Assembly (NCBI RefSeq): GCF_020360975.1
Contig: NW_025408673.1
Coordinates: 3,658,001 to 3,722,000 of the forward strand
Origin: Hirsutella rhossiliensis
Lineage: Eukaryota > Ascomycota > Sordariomycetes > Hypocreales > Ophiocordycipitaceae
Length of the DNA: 64,000 nt
Direction: 5' to 3'
Position 1 is the first letter of the stretch; each line of letters begins with the position of its first letter. Both the position numbers and the translations under genes were made by a program. A model generated the notes under the pieces. The model did no database searches and was not told the DNA's origin. It saw only the letters and a list, made by a program, of their open reading frames with translations. Below are positions 22,479 through 35,600 of this stretch, one piece after another.

Positions 22479-25400
22479 TCACCTCACCCTGACAACTCTC
22501 CTTGACTCTTCAGCGTCGCCATCCGACCGACGCAAAGCTTCCTCGACAGTCCTCTCGCTTAGCACCTCCAGCCTGGCCTGCGCGGCGGTCATCTCTTCGG
22601 GGACTCGGTTGCCCACCAAGTCTCTCCCGCACCTTGGACACGAGCGTGATGCCGTCTAGCGTTCGACAGCGCGATAGCTGCACATATAAGCTGTACGGGT
22701 CGCATTGCGAGGGCACGGCCCTTCCATCGACTTTCGTCGTCCGTGTCCCCGCAGCTCCAGGGCCACGCGCTCTGCGTTCTGCCCTGCACCTTGTAGTCCG
22801 TGCAGGCGAAGGCTGCTGCGCACGGCAATCCCTTCCGGCTGACGTCGTTCTGCTGCCACGGCCGCTTTCGTTGGCAGTGTATCCTGACGCTCATCGGCGT
22901 TAACAAGATCGTGCCCGGCGGCATCCCGACGAAGTGGAGGTCCTTTGTCGTCGCCGATTCCAGTAATATCCCCGCCGGCGGCCCGAAGTGGATCGTCATG
23001 TCGGACGAGATTCGATGCCCTGGGGACGCCTTGTCGACAATGACCTCCACCGCCGAGTAGCCGGCGCCGTTCACCAGCTTCAGCCCCTGATGGGTGTTGT
23101 GGTTCACGACGACCGGCATCCCGGCCACGAACATGAAGACGGCCGGCACGGGGATCGCGCTATCGTCGCCTTGATTGAGTACCATGATCGCTTCTTCCTC
23201 GGTCGGCAGGCCCTCCTTCCACTTGTGCTCGGAGATGAAGATGCGCATCGTCGACCGCTGCTGGACCCGGAACGCCAAGCTTGCCTCCATGTTTAGGTTC
23301 CACCGATTCCTGTTCAGCGGCGTCACCACGGTGATGCCAGTCTCCCAAGGGATCCGCCTGCCCTCGCGGTAGCACCTGAGTTGAGGAGGTCCAGATCCGT
23401 GCGGTCCTGCACACCCTGCCGGATCCGCTTCAGCAGCCCCTGCAATTCCGGATCACCGGCGGCGCGCATTTGCTCGTTCAACATGACGACCGTCGTGAAT
23501 CTCTTCCACAGCGCGTGCGCTTTGTCGTGCTGGTGCCGCTGCTCGGCCTTGAACGAGTTGTCTACGTCCCACGAGATGGCCGCGCTCGGCAGGACGATCG
23601 ACCTCTCTTGGACCGGCCGGAACTGCTGAAAGTCTCCGCAGAAGAGGACGATGGGGATCCCCCCGAAATCTTTCTGCGATCCGCGAAGCCGACAGAGTCG
23701 CTCGTTTATGGCGTGCAGCGTCCGCGCTCCGAGCATGCTCACCTCGTCGATGACAAGCACGTCCTTCTCCTGCCAGTCCATCCGAGACTGGCCGTGGATG
23801 AACCGCTCCGCCCGTTTTGCCAGCCGCACCCCGTCAAGGTCCTTGGCTGTGTTCGCGCCGCCCGCCCTTGGTCTTTAGTGAACCCGCAGGCGGGTGGATC
23901 GTGATGCCGTTGATCTGCGCCGCGGCAGTCCTGACGTCGCCGTGATCAGCAGACGATTCGAAAGGCTCTTCCCACTGAACAGCTCGACGAGTGCCCCAAT
24001 GATCCGCGACTTGCCGGTGCCCCCTCGCCGCCGACGAACTGGCAGAGCTGGCCGGCATCGCCCTATTCGTTTGTCGCATCAAATCGAGCTGGCGGCATAT
24101 TATTAGGAAAGCGATCGACTGCCTCTTGTTCAGCGTTAGCCGTGTTGACAACTCCTTGCCCGCCGCGAAGAAGGAGGTCGATGGGCCAAGCTGGACGCGC
24201 ATTCCCGCTTCTGCGTCGCTAGCCGTCTCGTCGGAGTCGGCTGTCGTCATTTCGACGTCGTCCTCCCGAAGCCGGTCATCACCCTCCGCAACGCAGCTCG
24301 GCGATCGCTTTCCCGGACTGCGACTGTGGTTTGTACGCCTTGGATCATTCTCTCCCTTTCCTCGACGCACTTATCTGCTGCGACTTGATAGCCTTGACCT
24401 GATCCTGCGGCGGTAGTGCGGCCCGGAAAATACCCGCCCTGGCATGCTTATGCACCTCAACCCTTGTTCGGGAATCGCGATGGCCTCGAGCTCGGCCGTT
24501 GAGCAGAGCGCCGATTGCTGGAATCGACAGAGCTGCCGCATCATTGCCATGAGCTCCGGCGACTTGGCCGTCACCTGATTCGTGCCCACTGCGCCTCGGA
24601 CGACGTCGATCAGGCGCGTTGCGTCTCCGATGTTGTTGGACCGATACGTCGCTGCAAATTCTGCGCCCGCCTCGCCTGTCTCGCCCTCCTCGACGTGGGC
24701 GACCGTGGAATCGCCATCGCCGGATGAGGCCGCCCATTGCTTGGCGTCGCGCTTTGCGTCTTCGGCTGATCGTCGAAGCAGCTGCACGTTGTCGACGAGA
24801 CATGATATTCTCGGGGCCAGCGTCTCGCGCCCGCTCCCAGATGCTATTGATCTCACCTGTTTCTTCGCACAGAAAGGACTCCCACGGCACAAATAGCGCA
24901 AGATGCTGCACGGCTGCCCTTTAAGGGGGAGGGGGGGGAGGTTAGCCACTCTGATGATGCCTGCCGGCAGGGCGGTTGCTATACACACCTCCGGTGGCAC
25001 GACTCCTCGTCGTCGTTGTGGCCGAAGTCCTTGCTCAGGTAGCCATCGAGGCAGACGGTAGCATGCTTGCCCGGCCGCCTGAGCACCTGGACCCAGCGTC
25101 TCCCTGGCGCCCATCCATCCTCGAAGGGCACCTCCCCCCAGGCCGCACAGCTCTCATCCTTACTGGTGCGTTTTAGTCTAACGACCGATATGTAGTCGTA
25201 TAAGCATAGCCCTCGCAGGAGCTCTCCCCGGTGCTGGTACGCCTCAACGTGGGAGATCCTCAGGCCTGCTTCTTCGACAACGACCGACTCATCCAGAGTA
25301 TCATCTATGGCCGCCGCGCCACTTGCTCGTCGGAGATACGGCCACCGTCGAAAGACTTCCCAGTACAGCAGAGATGTGTTCAGGTACGCCCAGGCGCTGC

Positions 25401-28400
25401 TGTTGGTGAACTCGGCCGGATATCCAAGAAGATGAGCGACGACCTCGACCTGAGATAGCGGACGCTCCGTGAACACACGATTCGCCACCCTCATCAAGAA
25501 CTGTCGCGTCCTGTTCCCTTGGCGGCGTCATCGCCAACAGCACCTCCACCGTCGTCCTGTCCTCCGTTGGCCGTGCCGTCACCCGTTGAGGCGGCCAGGA
25601 GATCGGCCGCGGCCGCCACACGCTTCCACACCGGGTCCTCCACCTTCGTCGCGTAGTTCGTGACATAATACATAAGGGCCATGGTCTTGCGCTGCGTCGC
25701 AATGAAGGAAATGTCGTGGTTGTGCCGGAGCCCAACAGCGATAGCCTTGTTCCATCGATTGACCATGCTGTGAGTCCTCCGGATCTGCAACACCCCGTCT
25801 GCCGTGATGGCGGTCTTGTCGACCAACCTCCATGGAGACTTAAACCGGCATGGATTCCTTTCCGCGCTCCTTTGCCCAAGGAATACTTGACACAGGTCGG
25901 GCTATGCGTGTGAACCTGTGTAGCGCCGGCACAGAAGTTGGCCTCCTCGTCAAATGCGGCCGAAAACTGCTCGGTGTTGTCCAGCAGGAGGAAATATCGG
26001 ACGTCACAGATCGCTCCGCTTGCACGGCGCAGAACCCTTCCTGATCCAGATCCTATCTTGCACGTCAGCCTGGCCCCGTTTGTCCATCGGACGAGCAATT
26101 CAGGTTCTCAGTGACACGTCTTAGCTATTCTTACCTCGGAGAAGACACTATCGACGTATCGTATGATTCGCTCGCGATACGCCGCCTGATCCTCCCCGTG
26201 GATGTCGGCAAGCATCGAGCTGAGATGCGCGTTTCCGTGCAACCAGAGCAAGCCGTGAACATGAAGCGCCCTCGTTCGTTGGTCTCCACAGCGCCATAGT
26301 ACTTGCCGATGCGCCCGAATACCGACTCTTCTCCGACCTTCACGTAATGATCGAAGAACAGCTTCATCTCCCGGTGGAAGAATACGGCGGCGCTCATCGG
26401 ATCGGACATGGCCAGCCTTGTCCGCTTGTACGCACTCCCAAGGCCTTCTAGGAACTCCTCGGCCGCGCCGGGATCGCGTGTCCGATATGCCGCCAGTCGC
26501 AGCTTCACCGGGTTCGTAATGTCGTTTGGGTTGATGGTGAACCAGATGGCCGGAACGCCGTAGCCAACGATGAGCGACTGGATTTTCCGCCGCATATTGA
26601 GCCGAACCTCTCTCGACATGGGTTGCCGGTGGCCGTACAGCGAGAGGCTCCTGAGAAGCTCCTTCACGCCCTCATCGGTCGTCTTGCCCGAGCTCTCCAA
26701 CTCGACCCTCGCCGCCGCTAACCTTTGCGCGGTCATCGAGCGGGCAACGCGCTCGACCTTGCCGAAGTCCTTCCTCGCCACACTCAGCATGCTGACGCGG
26801 CGGTTCCTCGACCGCACCCCCATGTTGAAGACGAGAAATGCAAATATGTGGTGCAACGCAAACCGGCCACCATGGCGCCGGAGCACGATGTCGGCCCAAA
26901 TCCGGAGGTTCAAGCTTCGGGAGGATACGATGTCTCCCGCTGCCGCCCCTGCCTCAGCAGCTCTACCGGTGCCTCGCAAGTTGGTAGGGCCTTCCCGCCT
27001 CGGCTATGGCCTCTTCGGCCAGCCTTGGTCCCCAACGCCAAATGGGAACAGGGTCGGGAACGTTCTGGCGAAGAAGGCCGTCTCAAAGGTGTCGGCAAAC
27101 TCATCCCCGCGAGACTCGAATGTATGGCTCACTGCCATCGTCGCCACGCCCTCGACCCCACCGAGGATCCGACCCACGTTCTCGGCCCGCGCGGCCGTCG
27201 TCGGCACCTGCGCCAACAGCGTCACAGGCAAACCGCAGCTTCTCGACATCCGCCACGTCTGGCGGTCCGTCCAGCCCAAACATGCCGGAAGACGTCACCT
27301 CGTTGATTGGTCGAACGTTCTGATCGGGGCTAGCACCAACTCCATCACGACCCGCGCCTTCTTCGTTGGGCCCGTGCCCTTCAGCCTCGCCTCCCGTTTC
27401 CTGCCTTTGGTTGAGCAGAGCGAAGAGTTCCTCGATCTCCACCGACCCCTCGTCGTCCATGGCGCGCTCCGTGGGCGGCACAACGTGCGCCGTCCGCGTT
27501 TTCTCCCATGCGGACGGCTCGTTCCGCTCCATGCGATCATACACCAAGGCCGGCACCCCGTCTATCGGGTCTCCCCAACTCTCCATCTCCGCCACGTCGA
27601 TCTCGATCTCGGCGTAGTGGGGGTTGCTCCTCTTCAGCCAAACAAGAGCCCTCTCGACGACCCGCCGCCTCACCGACAAGAGACTCGACAGGTCGCTCGG
27701 TGCCGGCTTCTCCACGCCCTGCCACGAAACGTGGATCTCGTCCAGTGCTTGCAAAGGGGTGCGGGAGCACCTGGTCGCCAGCTCCTGCACGTTGTTGGGA
27801 AACACTGTGATGTGGCCCTTGACGTGCCTCGGATACCTCACGGCCTGCCTCTGCCCGCCCGGAATGCTATATCTCGTGACAAACCCATAGCAGGAGTTGA
27901 GCGAGACGAGCTTCTCTTCGACCAGCGTGAGTCCCTTGAGCTCGTCAGGGAACATGTGCTCACAGCCAAGGCGAGTGTGAAGATGGACCGCCGGCGACAG
28001 ACTCCCGCGCGCCAGGCATCGGGCACACCCGCACACACCGACACGGGCTCGCCTTCGGAAAGCAGCTCCGGCATGAAAATGGTGAGCGGCCGCCCTCTGG
28101 CACGCAGCTTGACAGCCATTGATCCCATCTGATCTCCCTCAGCTCTTTTCTCGTACGCTTGCGGTAGCACATCATGCAGGTCCGTATCGGCAACGTGCTC
28201 GCATCGTGGAACGCCTGATAAAAATCCCGCACCGTCGACACCTTCCTGTCGTGCGGTATTGGCGTACACCACGTCTGATCGTTAGACAGCCTCTCCTTCA
28301 TGGCGAAGTCTTCCTCCAAAAAACGCAGCACACTCGCCAGGTCTTCGGCCCGCAGCTCCCGACTCCTCTGCCTTCCGATTCCACTCCGAATCTGTTTTCT

Positions 28401-29711
28401 CGGGCGCTCGTCCGGACCAGGAAGACGTTTTCTCTTCTGCCTCCGGGGCCGCCTCCGGGGCCGCCTCCGATCCATGATTTCTTCTCTCCGTGGCTGATTC
28501 GCTTCTTCGCAAGCCGTCGGATGCGGCAGCTTTGGCGACGACTGCCCGACTACGTGCGCATCCCCGACACGCCATCCGGCCCTTTGCACTGGACAGGCAC
28601 CGGGCCGTGCTGGCGAACGTTTTCCACGCCGAACCTTGACCTCAGTCCTTGCCCTTTCCAGCACTCTCCTCGTTCTTGCTGCCGATCAAACTGCACGGGC
28701 TCCCAGCCGCCACCCGCGATGAGCCGCCCACCTCCCTTTGCTGCAGCCTCCGCCCGCTCAGCGAAGCGTCCGCTGGCTCTGCCGCGGCGTCGCCCACCCC
28801 ACAGGAGACGGCCCCGGATGCTGCGCCGTACCTGCTGCGTTGGAGACACCCCTGCGGCCTGGTACTCCTTTACCCGCCAACTCCGTCCCCGACGGCGCTT
28901 GGGCAAACCAGACGCAATCGCTGCTGCTAATTGCCCGTTTTCTCTGTTGTCGAATACCGGTTCCCTAGGCTGGATGGATCGAAGCTTCGGTACCTCCTTC
29001 GAATGAACACTCGGGACATCGCCCGCCGCCGCCGTAACACGTTGCTCCTCATCTTCAGGATCTCCTCCTGAGGCAGAAAGTGCCGATGAGGAGCGGACGA
29101 TCAGAGTCCGCTACCCCATATCTCCACGTTCCCTAGGCAACAGGGGCCTCGGAAGCTGACCCGGTGACTGATGTTGCGCGGAACTTCCGCTGCTAACCAT
29201 ATTATGGAACTTCCGTGCTCTGTTTGACCGCAAACCGCCTCGCGGCGGTCTTCTCGGCAACGACCTCGCAATTGCTTCTGCGTGCTGTCTCCATGCGGTG
29301 TCTTCAACCACAGGTTTCTAGGCTGAATCGGCCGGAACGTTGATGCCGCATTCGCCCGTGATTCGTATCTTCGTAACCGTCCCAGGCTCTCCCCCCGTGC
29401 TCTGCGGCCCCTCTCAGAAGCTGCCACCACATCTACACCGGCTCCTGTCGCACCATCTCCGAGCCCCGAACCCGACCCGCTCACGTTCTCACCTCTTCTC
29501 CATCCCCGACTGACAACGAACAGGCTTCAGGGTGAGCAACCGCCTCGCTTAACTTCACTGCAGGACTGTCCGCCATGCTGCTGCCTCCTCGACGTCGACT
29601 GCCGTAAATTGGCAACAGGCTATAAAGCTTTGGCTCCGGAGCACCTCCACTTGGACAGTCTCGCTTGTTGACGACGCTACTTCTCCCGAATGGGAAGCTC
29701 CTAGCCATCAC
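22479..29711 (-). pseudogene. Helitron Rep-helicase, copy D (frameshifted)
   Basis: Reading on -: N terminus from about 29711 (conserved RRYESRANAASTFRPIQP near 29340); DUF6570-like region (about 28330-27500; CMMCYRKRTR, SCYGFVTRYSIPGGQ, HVKGHITVFPNNVQEL); Helitron_like_N (26979-26135); HUH codons at 26255-26263, one base out of frame with the preceding sequence; intron 26053-26134 (82 bp, GTAAGA...ATAG); Rep C-part with HSPTCVKYSLGKG and YYVTNYATK (about 25990-25650); intron 24919-24988 (GTGTGT...AAAG); and the helicase, with a damaged Walker A near 24010-24035, intact VLVIDEVSMLG near 23735, and GIPIVLFCGDFQQFRP. The C lobe (23329-22589) ends at a TGA near 22479. Breaks include about 22680, 23370, 23880, 24050, 25860 and 26270. 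A decayed transposase. Confidence 0.85.
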
Positions 29712-30881
29712 TTCCTCATGGCCGTGGCGTTTCTTCCCTTATAGCTTCCCTATAAAATGCTTCCCTATGGTACCGAGGCGATGCAATACTACCCCTCTAT
29801 ATTCCCCCGTTACCATGCCTATCTATGTGCGTCCACCGTCCCGGCCTCGCCTGGTCTCCACGTGCGACCTGCTACCCCGGCTTTGCCAAAGCGACCCTTC
29901 CATCGCCGTGCTCTCTTTGCGCACTCCAGCGAATCCCTGGCCACTGCCGACCTCCGGCACATGGAGATGGCCGCGACAACCGCCTGCCGCACACTTCAAA
30001 CCATACTCTTCAGCCCTTCCAACACCATCCTACCAACCTTGCGCATCAGTTCACCATCAATACCCGCCAATCCGCCTCGTCGAGCAACAGCCACAAGGCT
30101 GCCGGCGATAACATGTCCATGACGTCCCTCATGCAGCCGGACTACCCTTCTAGATTTGCTCCCTCGCCAGCACCAATGTCGCATCAACGGCCTTAATGCT
30201 AAAGCGATAGCCAGGACCCCTGCCTGTCCTCTTGTAGTCGCTAGCCACCGGAGTCTCGACTTGCAAACCCTCTTGAAAGTTCTCGTGACCAACTCGCATC
30301 CTCCTCCTCAGGTCGACCCATATATCCGACTTCACCGTGTCCCAATAGTAGACTCGACACGGTCGGCACCCGCCTCGCTCAGCCGCACGCAATGCCCATC
30401 CAACTACCGACGACCGTCAAAAGGGAGTCCTGCAATACTACCATAACCTCTTTCTTTCCTTCACTCTCATTCGTTATTGCCCCCTTTGCTATCTACTCCA
30501 TGCAACGATGACACCGAAGGGGACTACTGGACTTTCTTTCTCCGCAGTCTTACCCACACTAACCTTACCGTTCGCCGACCTCCAACTTCTCGCAACATAG
30601 CCATCACCCCTACTCAACTTCCAACCCCCGGCTCCCTACTTCACTCACGACCACAGAACCAGATGGTCGAGACTGCTCGAGAACCTCGCCAGCTCATTCC
30701 CGCATACCCCCGCTTCTGATCTATCACCTAGGTAGCATTCACTGACTCTCAAGTCTCCCCGACCCGAGCCACGAGCCCTCTTTCGAGCAGCAAGAAAACC
30801 TGCTTTATAGGATGCCTACCTCTACTCTGCCTAACCCCTCCTTTACACTTCCACGGTGACCACATCTGCCATGTTCTCACG
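29712..30881. other. Divergent intergenic region of Helitron copy D
   Basis: About 1.17 kb between the Rep-helicase start (-) and the companion gene start (+). It is pyrimidine-rich on + and closely similar to 39560-40707 in copy E, including CTATAAAA-like sequence near 29750 and a shared block around 30270-30480. No conserved coding frame: frames here are broken differently in E. Confidence 0.45.
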
Positions 30882-32295
30882 ATGTCGGCCTCCCAGCTCA
30901 ACGTCGATACCTCGTCCTCCCCGCGGCAACCTCTTGACAGCCAGAAAATGCTGGCGCCGACATGTCCATGATGGCCTTTGTCCAGCCCGGCTGCCCGTCT
31001 AGGTTCGCCTACCAGAATGAGCATCGTGTCAAAGGGCTCAACGCAGAAACCCTAGCGAGGGTCTTCCTTCCAACGCCCTCATGGCTGTCGACTCCAGAGT
31101 ATGCAGCAATCCGGTCAGATCCTGACAATCCATCGACCTGCATCTTCTTGAGCCTTAATATTTCCATATACAACCAACAGATAATCCCCTCGGAATGGAC
31201 CGAGCAGTGGTTCTTTATGGTCGGCCGTGTTCATCCCTTTGCCCTGACGTGGGAAATCGAGCGACGTGATAGCTTCGAGTCGGAGGATGACAACATTACA
31301 GAATACACCATCCCGGCTCTCATCGTCCGCGACCACAGCTACCAGCCGTAGGTGTATGCTCCAGACCTCCGTCACCACTACCATCTCTGACGATGGCCAC
31401 AGAGTCATCCCTCGCACCCTCGGCTCGGCGGATGCCTTCCCAGCGATACAACCCATTGTCTCCTTCACGGGACCTGTCATCGGTTCCGGCCGCGACCTTC
31501 TGCATGGAAACTCGGCTGCGGCCCTTGACGACACCCAGCTGAGCTGTTGCGGCTTTGTCCAGCTCTCGACCTTTATCTGTCCTGGGATTCCGGGCAAAAC
31601 ACCCTTCAAGGGCTTTCATCCCTTTCAACTTTTCGTCATCTTCCCATTCACGCCAATCCTTGGACCTCCTATGCAAGAAGATGACCGAGAGGCGCGATAG
31701 CCAGTTCCAGCCGAACGCTCTCCTCACCTGCACGGGCAAAATCGCCGGCTTACTCGATCACCAGATCATGACACATGCCCCGGCCTTCGAGCAAGACTAT
31801 ATCTTCATCGTCGTCCCCGATACATGGACTTTCCTTGACAGGGCCATGTCCAACCAGGCTTCTGCGACACAGCTACTGCCGACGACACCCAAGGGCTCAG
31901 TCGGCAACCCTCGGACTATAGCGATGCGTTGGCCAGGTTTACCTCTACCAAAAACGCAATGCCGCCCCAAGCGGCGCCTCCCCACGCCGCCTGCATCTAG
32001 GTCAGTCGATCCTTATGATGACATCAAAGCGGTCATTGCCCGATCCCGACCAAACCCCAACCAAGAGACCGCGACTTTCTCCAGAAATTTCCACCATAGT
32101 CGCCGCCTGTGATAGTCGAGGCCCCGCCAAATCCGACACTTCCTCCCTTCTGTCCCACGAAGACCCGGAGACTCAGAGACGGACACCGAGCCAGTCAATC
32201 ACCCAGCCACATCCGCCTCTGGCCCTATCAGACCTCCGGCGTCAATCTCTTCCCGACCGCACCGCGCCCGACATCCGCCCAAGAATATTCTGTAA
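30882..32295 (+). pseudogene. Helitron companion gene, copy D
   Basis: ATG at 30882 (MSASQLNVDTSSSPRQPLDSQK). One base is missing in the A run at 30945-30948, which separates it from the in-frame MSMMAFVQPGCPSRF at 30964. The remaining exon 1 is open to DHSYQP: GLNAETLARVFLPTPSWL, FLSLNISIYNQQI, WFFMVGRVHPFALTWEIERR. The donor is GTAGGT at 31348. The acceptor that is CAG in copy E reads GG at 31422-31423, so splicing at that site is probably lost. Exon 2 keeps PIVSFTGPVIGSGRDLLHGN, TQLSCCGFVQLS, GFHPFQLFVIFPF, LTCTGKIAGLL and YIFIVVPDTWTFLDRAM. The tail has TPTKRPRLSPE near 32050-32090, and after a frame change ends PPKNIL at 32295. Function unknown. The first exon is the cleanest of the four copies. 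Confidence 0.75.
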
Positions 32296-32695
32296 AGCAA
32301 CGAACGAAACAACACAACATGACAAGGAACATGTTTCATCATCCTCAAACTCAAGTGCCAAAGGCCTAATGGGATATTTCCTTCTCCTCTTGCTCTCCTT
32401 TTCACAAAGACAATCCAGTCAAAACTTCTCCAATATACTCCTTATTCTGTTTATATCCACCACTTATAGCACCTGTAAATCCTCAGAGCCTTCCACTCGC
32501 CCACACATGCATTACCCACCCACAACTCTCTTCACCCTGCCGCCTCTCCACCCTCCTTGCCTCCCTCCTCGTTGGTCGCTGCCCTTCCCCCGGCTTCTGT
32601 TGCCTTTTCGCGTGCCTTATCCCGCCACTAGGCGCCTCCCACCCTGTCTGCCGCCTGCCGACTCTTCCCGCCTGCCGAACTCTTCATCGCGTCAC

Positions 32696-35600
32696 CTAGC
32701 CCGGCCGCCTTGACTCTTCAGCATCACCGTCCAGCCAGCGCAACGCCTCCTCAACGGTCCTCTCGCTCAGTACCTCGAGCCTGGCCTGTGCGGCAGTCAT
32801 CTCCTCGGGGACCCGGTTGCCCACCAAGTCTCTGTCCCGCACCTTGGACACGAGCATGATGCCGTCTAGAGTTCGGCAGCGCGATAGCTGCACGTACAGG
32901 CCGTACGGGTCGCACTGCGAGGGCACCACCGTTCCATCCATCTTCGTCGTCCGTGTCCCTCGCAGCTCGAGGGCCACGCGCTCCAGCGTTTTGCCCTGCA
33001 CCTTGTAGTCCGTGCACGCGAACGCTGCTGCGCACGGCAAACCCTTTCGGCTGACGTCGTTGCGTTGCCACGGCCTTTTTCGCTGGCACTGTATCTTAAC
33101 GGTCATGGGTGTCAACAAGATCGTGCCCGGCGGCATCCCGACGAAGTGGAGATATCTCGTCGTCTCCGATTCGAGAATGATCCCCGCCGGCGGCCCGAAG
33201 TGGATCGTCATATCGGCCGAGATCCGATGCCCCGGGTACGCCTTGTCGACAATGACCTCCACCGCCGAGTAGCTCGCGCCGTTCACTGGCTTCAGCCCCT
33301 GGTGGGTGTTGTGGTTCACGACGATGGGCATCCCGGCCACGAACATGAAGACGGCCGGCACCGGGATCGCGCTATCGTCGCCCTGGTTGAGTATCATGAT
33401 CGCCTCTTCCTCCGTCGGCAGCTCCTCCTTCCACTTGTGCTCGGAGATGAAAATGCGCATCGTCGACCGCTGCTGGACCCGGAACGCCAGGCTCGCCTCC
33501 ATGTTCAGGTTCCACCGATTCCTATTGAGCGGCGTCACCACGGTGATGCCCGTCTCCCAAGGGATCCGCCTTCCTCCCGGTAGCACCTTGAGTTGAGGAG
33601 GTTTAGATCCGTCCGATCCTGCACGCCTAGACGGATCCGCTTCAGCAGCCTCTGCAGCTCCGGGTCGCCGGCGGCGCGCATCTGCTCGTCCAGCATGACG
33701 ACCGTCGTGAACCTCTTCCACAGTGCGTGCGCTTTGTCGTGCTGGTGACGCTGCTCGGCCTTGAACGAGTTGTCTACGTCCCACGAGATGGCCGCGCTAG
33801 GCAGGACGATCGACCTCTCTTGACCGGCCGGAACTGCTGAAAATCTCCGCAGAAGAGGACGATGGGGATCCCCCCGAAATCTTGCCGCGATCCGCGAAGC
33901 CGGCGAAGCCGCTCGTTCACGGCGTGCAGCGTCCGCGCCCCGAGCATGCTCACCTCGTCGATGACGAGCACATCCTTCTCCTGCCAATCCATTCGAGACT
34001 GGCCGTGGATGAACCGCTCCGCCTGTTTCGGCAGCCGCACCCCGTCAAGGTCTTTGACCATGTTCGCGCCCCGCCCCTTGGTCTTTAGTGAACCCGCAGG
34101 CGGAGTGGATCGTGATGCCGTTGATCCGCGCCGCCGCAGTCCCCGACGTCGCCGTGATCAGCAGACGATTCGAAAGGCTCTTTTACTGAACAGCTCGACG
34201 AGTGCCTCGATGATTCGCGACTTGCCGGTACCGCCCTCGCCACCGACGAACTGGCGCAGCTGGCAGGCATCGCCCCGTCGGCCTGCTGCATCAAATCGAG
34301 CTGGCGGCATATCATCAGAAAAGCGATGGACTGCCTCTTGTTCATCGTCAGCCGTGTTGCCAACACCTTGCCCGCCGCGAGGAAGGAGGTTGATGGGCCA
34401 AACTGAACGTCCATTCCCGCCCCTGCGTCGATAGCGGTCTCGTCGGAGTCGGCCATCGTCATTTCGACCTCGTCCTCCCGAAACCGGTCATCACCCTTCG
34501 CAACGCTGCGCGGCGATCGCTTTCCCAGGCGGCGGGCGTGCTTTGTATCCCTTGGATCATCCTCCCTCTCCTTCGAGGCACTTACCTGCTGCGACTTGAT
34601 AGCCTTGACCTGATCCTGCGGCGGTAGTGCGGCCCCGGAAAATACCCGCCCTGGCATGCTTAACCGCCTCTCCTCGTTCGATCAGCGCCGTGGCCTCGAG
34701 CTCGGCCGTCGAGCGCAGCGCCGATTGCTGAAACCGACAGAGCTGCTGTATCATTGCCATGAGCTCCGGCGACTTGGCCGTCACCTGATTCGCTCCCACT
34801 GCACCTCGGACGACGTCGATGAGCCGCGTTGCGTCTCCGATGCTGTTGGGCTGATATGCCGCTGCAGACTCCGCGCCCGCCTCGCCTGCTCCACCCTCCT
34901 CGACGTGTGCGACCGTCGGGTCGCCATCGCCGGACGAGGCTGCCCATTGCTTGGCGTCGCGTTTTGCGTCTTCGGCGGATCGTCGAAGCAGCTGCACGTT
35001 GTCGACGAGACATGATATTCTCGGGGCCATAGCGTCTCGAGCCCGCGCCCAGATGCTGTTGATCTCACCTGTTCCTTCGCCCAGGAAGGACTTCCACGGC
35101 ACGAACAGCGCAAGATGCTGCACGGCTGCCCTTCTGCCCTTCAGGGGGTGGGTTAGCCTCTCCGATAATGCCCGCTGACAGAGCAGTTGCCATACACACC
35201 TCCGGTAGCACGACTCGTCATCGTAGGTGAAGTCCTTGCTCAGGTAGCCGTCGAGGCAGACGGTAGCGTGCTTGCCCGGCCGCCTGAGCACCTGAACCCA
35301 GCGTCGTCCCGGCGCCCATCCATCCTCGAAAGACATCTCCCCAAGCCGCCCAGCTCTCGTCGTTGCCGATGCGTTTCAGTCTGACGATCGATATGTAGTC
35401 ATACAGGCATAGGCCTTTCAGCAGCTCTCCCGGTGCTGGTACGCCTCGACGTGGGAGATTCTCAGGCCTTCTTCTTCGACGACGACCGACTCATCCAAGG
35501 TGTCATCCATAGCCGCAGCGCCACTGGCTTCTCGGAGATGCCGCCATCGCCGAAAGACTTCCCAGTACAGCAGAGAACAGTTCAGGTACGCCCACGCGCT

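Larger units (their letters stand above)
22251..32555 (-). mobile_element. Helitron copy D
   Basis: A copy on the - strand: companion gene on + at the right, Rep-helicase on - to the left. D and E are more alike than either is to B or C. They share companion-gene wording, introns and several identical frame breaks, so they form a second subfamily or a recent duplication. The right edge is where D/E similarity ends (about 32555 and about 42390). The left edge is the tail motif of C. Confidence 0.7.
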